From Rhodobiaceae bacterium (lineage in GTDB: Bacteria > Pseudomonadota > Alphaproteobacteria > Rhizobiales > Tepidamorphaceae): a stretch of DNA of 64,000 nt. Positions 58,282 to 64,000 of the stretch are shown here, piece after piece; within the stretch, counting starts at the first letter, position 1; every line of letters starts with the position of its first letter. The translations under genes and the position numbers were made by a program. Location of the stretch: positions 252,342 through 316,341 of the forward strand of contig JACKJR010000003.1 in the NCBI GenBank assembly GCA_020637855.1. The letters run 5' to 3'. The notes under the pieces are model-generated. The model saw nothing but the letters and a program-made list of their open reading frames with translations, was not told the DNA's origin and did no database searches.

Positions 58282-61200
58282 TTGCAATATCATTCTTTGC
58301 AACAGGGCTTTGAACGGGCCGTTGAATTTGCCGGATCTTTCGGGGGACGGTCGCGCCAGTTTCTGCTGACGAGTAGAGAGCATGCGGCCCTTTGGGCGCG
58401 GCGTGCCCATGCATGGTTTCGCGCGCTTCCCAAACCGGCTCGCGTAGCGGGTTATGCCGGCTTCGGCGTACTTGCCGTCTGGGCGGTCATTATCTCGCTG
58501 TTTTACGCAGCTCTGCTGTTTGGTCCCATCAATATCGACGGTCTTGCACCGCGGATTGTCGCCAGTGTTGAAGCGCGGCTGCCCGACGGAATGCAGATGC
58601 AGGTTTCCGGCGCGAATCTGCAACGCGGCCGGCATGGCATCGGCATCCGGCTTAACAGCGTGAAGGTCGTTGATGCCGTCGGGACTACGGTTTTCTCAGC
58701 GCCCAGTGCAACCGTGGGATTCAAACTTTTGTCGGTTGCCGCCGGAGACCTTTCTCCCGAGCGCCTGATCATCACGGAACCAGTCGTTTCCCTTACCGGC
58801 CAAGCCGACAATGGCGGCGAGACCATGAATGTTGCCGACATTGTCGCCATTGCATTCCTGATCCTCAATGCGGATGGGGGGCTTGGAGAACTGAACGTAT
58901 CCCAGGCAGCGGTCATAACGGCCGGTGAAGGCCCGCGCCTCGACGGCGTTGATGCCAGGTTTATTGCGGAGCCGGCCGGCGAGGGGGCGCCGTCCATTGC
59001 ACTGGAAGTCAGCGGTGGGAATGACGGGGGTGCCGAATGGGCGATGAACGGGCGGCTTCAGCGGCGAGCCGATGGCGGGTTGTCGGGAGAATTCGCGTTC
59101 GCGGATCTGGTTCCGCAAGAACTCATGGGACTTGCTGAAAACAGTGCGGTTCACATGGAATCGCCGATTTCCGGACAGCTTGCGTTTGCGACGCTTCAGG
59201 ACGGTACGCTTGCGGATGGCCGTTTTGATATTCTTGTTGGCGCGGGAAAGATACAGGCCGGCAAGGATATTGATTTCCTGCTCGACGAAGCGCGCATATC
59301 CGGCACATGGGATGCATCCCGGCGGGCATTGCGGATTGCTCCGTCGCGAATCCTCGCAGGCCAGAATCAGGCGATGCTGGCAGGTGAGTTTGTCGTTCCC
59401 GACAAACGGTCGATGTCTTACGGGACTGTTCCATTCGGTCTTGGGTTCACCGATGTGCGTATCGGGATCGGCAAGGACAAGGAACCGGTCGCGATTGATG
59501 CCGTCGTCTTTGACGCGGTTTATGATGTCCTCAATCACCAGACACGGGTAAACAGACTGGATTTCCTGAAAGGCGATGCATCCTTGTCGATGCTCGGCTT
59601 TGTCCGGCAAGCACCAGGCTCGCCGGGAATTGCATTGCGCGGCAGCGCTGCAAAAATGTCGATTGATGTCTTCAAGTCATTATGGCCGGAAGGGCTTGCG
59701 CCACTGACCCGCGACTGGATCGTAAGGCAGGTTCACGGCGGCGACATTGTCGATGCGACGGTCAACATTGACATCAGGCCTGGCGACCTTGCCGCTGCAG
59801 GGGGCGTGCGAGGGCTGCCGCGTGGCGCGGTTACGGTTTCATTTGAAACGGTGGCAACCGAGTTCGGGTATTTTCATGATCTTCCGCCTATCCGGGACGC
59901 CAAGTTGAGAGGAACCTGGACGCCGACAAGTTTCGAGCTTTCCTTTGCCGGGGACGAGGCACGCATCGACCTGCCTTCGGGCAGGACGATCAGCGTAACG
60001 GGTGGCAGCTATAATATTTATGATACGACGGTTAAGCCTGCTCATGCGAATTTGGAGATATTCTCAAAGGGCGGCCTGGATACGCATCTTGAGCTTCTCG
60101 ATTTTGATCCTCTCAACATAGCCCGCAAACATGATCTCGATATCGCGTCCATGGGGGGCGATGCCGTCGTCCACATGGCTATGGATTTCGATATCCGTGA
60201 AGGGGTCAGGGTTGAAGATACCGGCCTCACTGTCGAGGCGACCATCTCGCGTTTGCACGTACCCGCAGGGCCTGGACGGGTCATCGAGGATGGTGATGTC
60301 AAGCTCGCCATTCGCAACGGAGTAATGCATGTGGCCGGGGACGGCAGGATTGGCGGTGTCGGAGCAAAAATCTCCGTCACGCAGTCTTTGTACGGAAACG
60401 CGGAGGCATCCGAACGCAGCGTTGCGATGATCCTTGATGCAGAAGCGCGCAAGGCACTCGGCCTTGATTTCGGTGATCTCGTTCAGGGAACCTTCCCGAT
60501 CGATGTCGAGGAACTGGGAGATCAAAGAAGGCGTGTGGAAGCAGACCTCAAGGATGTCCGGCTTTTCCAGCCGGGTATCGGGCTGGACAAGCCCCCGGGC
60601 TCGCCGGCGACGTTCGTCGCCATCCTGAGTCCGGACAAGGAGACGGGCGGTACGCGTCTAAGCGACATGCGTATTTCGGGACGTGAATTGTTCATGTCCG
60701 GTTCCGGTTTGGTTAGAAAAAGTGGTGGCATAGATTGGCTTGAGTTCGATTCATTCCGGCTTCAGTCGGACGATTCAGCCAAAGTGACCATTCAAACCGA
60801 CAAGAACGGCAATTTCAGTGCGAAGATCGAAGCTGCGCGTTTCGACATGCGGCGTGTCGTTGAAAATGCCAAGACGGGCGGAATTGCTGACGGTACGGCA
60901 AAGTCGGGCGACAAGCACCGGTACCGCGTAGCTGCCGTGATTGGCTCAGGGCGCGGGTACAATGGTGAAATTCTACAAAGCATCGATATTGATCTCGACA
61001 TGCATGGCGATACCGTTTCGAAGCTGAAAATGACGGGCGCCTTTGCCGACAATTCCACGATGCGGATGGAAATTGCGCCGAAGCAGGGCAACCCCTCGCC
61101 AGTTCTCAGCATCCAATCCAACAATGCAGGCAGATTGTTGCGGTGGCTCGATCTCTATTCCCGTGTGAACGGCGGTCAGATCGGCATGAACGCGCGTCTG

Positions 61201-61800
61201 GGCCCGGGGGCGGGCGATGCAACCGGACGCTGGCAGATGGTCAACTTTGCCATTAATCAGGACCCCAGCCTTTCCACCTTGATTACTCAAACCGGCAAAA
61301 TGGCCGAAGATCCCTTGTGGCAGGCTGCAGCCCAACGCAAAGCGCCGAGTGCGACGAATATCGGATTCGATGAGCTTTACGTGGATTTCAGCAAGTCACG
61401 CGGGGCGTTCAATCTTCGTAATGGCGTGCTCAGGGGACCTGTTGTCGGGGCGACCTTTGACGGGCAGGTTGATTTCACCGGCCGCCGGATCAATGTGAAC
61501 GGCACCTATGTACCGCTCTATGCAATCAATAATTTCTTCGGTCGCGTCCCCCTGCTGGGGACCATCCTTGGAGGCCGCGCGGACGAGGGGCTGATTGGCG
61601 TCAATTTCAGTGTGCGCGGAAACCTCAATCGGCCGAATTTGATTGTGAACCCGGTTTCCGCTGTAACCCCGGGAATATTCCGCCTTTTACTGGACGCACC
61701 ATCACGGTCGGTGCCGGGTGGCAGATCGGCGCCGCGCTCAAACGGCAATGACGTCAAAACCGATCCGTTCGATCCTCTCTCTCAGCAAAACGGACGTTGA
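58282..61800 (+). CDS. AsmA-like / DUF3971 envelope protein
   Basis: A 1172-residue protein anchored by one helix (about 57-77, GYAGFGVLAVWAVIISLFYAALLF) with a long beta-rich periplasmic part. PPGSPATFVAIL, the DUF3971-like middle (WIVRQVHGGDIVDATVNIDI) and the C-terminal part (SRGAFNLRNGVLRGPVVGATFDGQVDFTGRRINVNGTYVP, containing an AsmA_2 signature) match the YhdP/TamB/AsmA group, thought to carry phospholipids between the membranes. The start is TTG at 58282 with GGGAG upstream; no ATG or GTG is usable nearby. The Pro/Ser-rich C-terminus may be cytoplasm-free and disordered. Confidence 0.88.
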   Translation: MQYHSLQQGFERAVEFAGSFGGRSRQFLLTSREHAALWARRAHAWFRALPKPARVAGYAGFGVLAVWAVIISLFYAALLFGPINIDGLAPRIVASVEARLPDGMQMQVSGANLQRGRHGIGIRLNSVKVVDAVGTTVFSAPSATVGFKLLSVAAGDLSPERLIITEPVVSLTGQADNGGETMNVADIVAIAFLILNADGGLGELNVSQAAVITAGEGPRLDGVDARFIAEPAGEGAPSIALEVSGGNDGGAEWAMNGRLQRRADGGLSGEFAFADLVPQELMGLAENSAVHMESPISGQLAFATLQDGTLADGRFDILVGAGKIQAGKDIDFLLDEARISGTWDASRRALRIAPSRILAGQNQAMLAGEFVVPDKRSMSYGTVPFGLGFTDVRIGIGKDKEPVAIDAVVFDAVYDVLNHQTRVNRLDFLKGDASLSMLGFVRQAPGSPGIALRGSAAKMSIDVFKSLWPEGLAPLTRDWIVRQVHGGDIVDATVNIDIRPGDLAAAGGVRGLPRGAVTVSFETVATEFGYFHDLPPIRDAKLRGTWTPTSFELSFAGDEARIDLPSGRTISVTGGSYNIYDTTVKPAHANLEIFSKGGLDTHLELLDFDPLNIARKHDLDIASMGGDAVVHMAMDFDIREGVRVEDTGLTVEATISRLHVPAGPGRVIEDGDVKLAIRNGVMHVAGDGRIGGVGAKISVTQSLYGNAEASERSVAMILDAEARKALGLDFGDLVQGTFPIDVEELGDQRRRVEADLKDVRLFQPGIGLDKPPGSPATFVAILSPDKETGGTRLSDMRISGRELFMSGSGLVRKSGGIDWLEFDSFRLQSDDSAKVTIQTDKNGNFSAKIEAARFDMRRVVENAKTGGIADGTAKSGDKHRYRVAAVIGSGRGYNGEILQSIDIDLDMHGDTVSKLKMTGAFADNSTMRMEIAPKQGNPSPVLSIQSNNAGRLLRWLDLYSRVNGGQIGMNARLGPGAGDATGRWQMVNFAINQDPSLSTLITQTGKMAEDPLWQAAAQRKAPSATNIGFDELYVDFSKSRGAFNLRNGVLRGPVVGATFDGQVDFTGRRINVNGTYVPLYAINNFFGRVPLLGTILGGRADEGLIGVNFSVRGNLNRPNLIVNPVSAVTPGIFRLLLDAPSRSVPGGRSAPRSNGNDVKTDPFDPLSQQNGR

Positions 61801-61804
61801 GGTA

Positions 61805-63049
61805 TCAGGCCGGGCGTATCAATGCGTGGCGCTTCTTGCCCATGGACAGCTTGATGACGCCGTTATCGCCGATGTGGCTCCGGTCAAGCATCATCATCGG
61901 GTCGGATACCGCGATGTCGTTGATGCGCACGGCGCCTGACTGGACAGCGCGGCGAGCCTCGCTGTTTGAAGAGGCAAACCCGGCCTGAACGTTTGCCGTC
62001 AATAAACCGACGCCTGCATCGAGATCGAGTGTGATTGTTGGAAGATCTTCCGCGATCGCGCCTTGCTCGAAGGTTTTCTGGGCCGTTTGCGCTGCCTGTT
62101 GCGCAAATTCGCGGCCATGAGCCATGGCCGTTGCTTCGGTTGCCAGAACCTTCTTCGCCTCGTTGATTTCGGCTCCTTGCAGGGCGGCAAGGCGGGCGAT
62201 TTCGTCAAGCGGCAATTCGGTGAACAGTTTCAGGAAGCGCTCGACATCGGCATCCTCGGTGTTGCGCCAGTATTGCCAGTAGTCATAGGGAGACAGCATC
62301 TCGGCGTTGAGCCATACAGCGCCAGAGGCCGTTTTGCCCATTTTCGCTCCCGACGATGTGGTCAGCAGCGGGCAGGTCAGCGCGAACAGCTGTGCCTCTT
62401 TCATGCGCCGTCCAAGGTCGATGCCGTTGACGATGTTGCCCCACTGATCCGATCCGCCCATCTGGAGCGTGCAGCCATAACGCCTGTAGAGCTCGACGAA
62501 GTCGTAGGCCTGCAGGATCATATAATTGAATTCCAGGAACGACAGCGGCTGTTCGCGGTCGAGGCGCTGTTTGACCGACTCGAAGCTCAACATCCGGTTG
62601 ACCGAGAAATGCCGGCCGACGTCGCGCAGGAAATCGATGTAGTTGAGATCAAGAAGCCACTCGGCGTTATTGATCATCAACGCATCGCTGCCACTGTCGC
62701 CGAAGGAGACGAATTCCGAGAAAATGCGCTTGATGCCGTCGATGTTGGCCTGGATCGCGGCATCGTCGAGCAGGCGGCGGCTTTCGTCCCGGCCAGACGG
62801 ATCGCCAACACGCGTTGTGCCGCCACCCATCAGCACGATCGGTCTGTGGCCACATTTCTGCATCCAGCGCAGCATCATGATCGAAACAAGCGAGCCGACA
62901 TGCAAGCTTGAAGCGGTTGCGTCATATCCGACATAAGCCGTGACCATGCCCGACGCGAATGCCTCATCCAGCTTCTCGGGTTCGGAGACCTGATGAATGA
63001 AGCCGCGTTCGTGCAGCGTTGCCAAAAAATCGGATTTGTAACCGCTCAT
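61805..63049 (-). CDS. tyrS: Tyrosyl-tRNA synthetase
   Basis: A 414-residue class I synthetase. The HIGH-like motif is YDATASSLHVGSL and the KMSKS-like motif is KMGKT; the tyrosine pocket block YDFVELYRRYGCTLQMGGSDQWGN is intact. A C-terminal S4 RNA-binding domain starts near SNSEARRAVQSGAVRIND. It converges with the AsmA-like gene at a 4-base gap. Confidence 0.97.
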   Translation of the reverse strand: MSGYKSDFLATLHERGFIHQVSEPEKLDEAFASGMVTAYVGYDATASSLHVGSLVSIMMLRWMQKCGHRPIVLMGGGTTRVGDPSGRDESRRLLDDAAIQANIDGIKRIFSEFVSFGDSGSDALMINNAEWLLDLNYIDFLRDVGRHFSVNRMLSFESVKQRLDREQPLSFLEFNYMILQAYDFVELYRRYGCTLQMGGSDQWGNIVNGIDLGRRMKEAQLFALTCPLLTTSSGAKMGKTASGAVWLNAEMLSPYDYWQYWRNTEDADVERFLKLFTELPLDEIARLAALQGAEINEAKKVLATEATAMAHGREFAQQAAQTAQKTFEQGAIAEDLPTITLDLDAGVGLLTANVQAGFASSNSEARRAVQSGAVRINDIAVSDPMMMLDRSHIGDNGVIKLSMGKKRHALIRPA

Positions 63050-63115
63050 TGTCTATACGCTCTGCAAACCATTGGAATTTATATCTGCCTTACCGATATC
63101 CCGAATTCAGAATGC

Positions 63116-64000
63116 ATGCATCCGGTCCAGTGGCGTAGCGTCTATAGGGCTGACTGCAACGGAGCAAGGGGGCAGGTCATTTCAGGTTCTGCAAATCCAT
63201 ACGGCCTTGCCATCGGGACAATGAGCGGCACGTCAATGGATGGCGTTGATGTGGCGGTCATTGAAACCGATGGTGTTTCGGTTTCCGCCTTCGGTCCGAC
63301 CTTGGCGCTGTCCTATAGCGACGAGGATCGGGCGGTGCTGAGACAGGCGCTGCACGATGCCAGCGGTATGGTCGATAGTGGCCGGAGGCCCGGATCGCTC
63401 AACAGAGCCGAGATCATCGTGACGGAACGTCATGCCGAAGCGATCGAGGTGTTGTGCGCGCGTGCCGGCATGGCACCGGCGTCAGCGGATATCATCGGCT
63501 TCCACGGCCAGACGGTTCTGCACAGGCCGGAAGCCGGGCTTACCGTGCAGATAGGCAATCCGCAATTGCTCGCTTTCAGGCTTGGCGTGCCGGTCGTCTA
63601 CAATTTCCGTGCTGCCGATGTGAACGCCGGCGGGCAGGGCGCGCCGCTGGTTCCCATCTTCCACAAGGCGCTGGCGGCAATGAGCGGACGGGAGTTGCCG
63701 CTCGCCTTTCTCAATCTCGGCGGCGTCGCGAATATCACCTATATCGGGCGGGATAGCGAATTGACCGCCTTCGATACCGGGCCCGCCAATGCGCTTCTCG
63801 ACGACTGGGCTCTGATGCACACGGGCAAGCCTTTTGATGCCGATGGCGCCCTGGCTGGAAGCGGGCAAGTGGACCGCGGGCGCCTTGAGTTCCTGATGGA
63901 CGATGTCTATTTCGCCCAGCCTGCACCCAAGTCGCTCGACCGCGATCATTTTGCAGCTAAAGCACGTGAGACGTTATCCGGCCTTGCCGTGCAGGAGGGG
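63116..64000 (+). CDS. anmK: Anhydro-N-acetylmuramic acid kinase, 5' part (cut by window edge)
   Basis: A peptidoglycan-recycling kinase that opens and phosphorylates 1,6-anhydro-MurNAc, the product of lytic transglycosylases such as the one at 11720-13951. The ATP motif IGTMSGTSMDGVDVA, GFHGQTVLH, VVYNFRAADVNAGGQGAPL and FLNLGGVANITYI are diagnostic; the frame is open to the right edge. The start is unclear: ATG at 63116 is the first usual codon; ATT at 63179 has a well-placed AAGGGGG and gives a family-like N-terminus; ATG at 63221 would delete the first strand. Confidence 0.9.
   Translation, partial: MHPVQWRSVYRADCNGARGQVISGSANPYGLAIGTMSGTSMDGVDVAVIETDGVSVSAFGPTLALSYSDEDRAVLRQALHDASGMVDSGRRPGSLNRAEIIVTERHAEAIEVLCARAGMAPASADIIGFHGQTVLHRPEAGLTVQIGNPQLLAFRLGVPVVYNFRAADVNAGGQGAPLVPIFHKALAAMSGRELPLAFLNLGGVANITYIGRDSELTAFDTGPANALLDDWALMHTGKPFDADGALAGSGQVDRGRLEFLMDDVYFAQPAPKSLDRDHFAAKARETLSGLAVQEG

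Noticed and set aside
1..64000. CRISPR array, prophage, insertion sequence or defence island
   Set aside because: No regularly spaced repeats, transposase, integrase, phage structural or restriction genes were seen; nearly all genes are core housekeeping.

Overview
The window is about 64 kb of GC-rich chromosomal DNA from an alphaproteobacterium, almost certainly order Hyphomicrobiales (Rhizobiales). Support comes from gene content and order: dapA-smpB / uracil-DNA glycosylase / NYN protein / rpoZ-rsh-pyrE-DUF2062-pdxJ-acpS-lepB-rnc-era-recO; ribD-ribE-ribH-nusB-thiL; DUF177-plsX-fabH-ihfA-MerR; an ldtR-ldtP pair; a rhizobial-type porin; and a proton-pumping pyrophosphatase. I cannot fix the genus. 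I see no prophage, transposase, CRISPR array or rRNA operon. One tRNA (Pro, GGG) is present.

Layout. 1-4786 (minus): a peptide/solute ABC importer (fused double ATPase, binding protein, start of a permease that runs off the left edge). 4787-5506: a 720-base non-coding region before a major porin (5507-6727), which ends at a strong terminator. 6965-10722: a compact three-gene envelope cluster made of a BON-repeat/OmpA protein, a 31-residue membrane peptide and a membrane-anchored helix-hairpin-helix protein. It resembles the arfABC architecture of mycobacteria and is my leading candidate for a poorly described system. 10745-13951 (minus): alpha/beta hydrolase and lytic transglycosylase. 14270-26810: the core lysine, trans-translation, stringent-response, pyrimidine, pyridoxine, lipid-carrier, secretion and RNA-processing genes, with a DUF302 protein at the end. 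26858-29131: parC. 29144-33717 (minus): Bpt aminoacyltransferase, SLC13 permease, threonine deaminase and a secreted hypothetical protein. 33791-34696: an orphan LivH-like permease, convergent with hemB.

35899-39463 is a valine-catabolism operon (isobutyryl-CoA dehydrogenase, 3-hydroxyisobutyryl-CoA hydrolase, a four-helix DUF6163 membrane protein, 3-hydroxyisobutyrate dehydrogenase). 39634-41763 holds the MarR-type regulator LdtR and the L,D-transpeptidase it is known to control in relatives. 41767-42035 is a 269-base palindromic element with near-identical terminal inverted repeats and nested hairpins. 42039-49311 carries a DUF6898 protein, glyA, nrdR, the riboflavin genes, nusB, thiL and an MFS transporter. 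49583-51706 is hppA. 51807-57355 holds bamE, a ubiquinol-cytochrome c chaperone, DUF177, plsX, fabH, ihfA and a MerR regulator, then tRNA-Pro. The right end has a Bcp peroxiredoxin, an 1172-residue AsmA-like protein, tyrS and the 5' part of anmK.

Many neighbours overlap by 1-8 bases (ATGA, GTGA, TGATG, TAATG), so most blocks are translationally coupled operons. Function calls rest on recognised motifs and family architecture read by eye; no database search was run.
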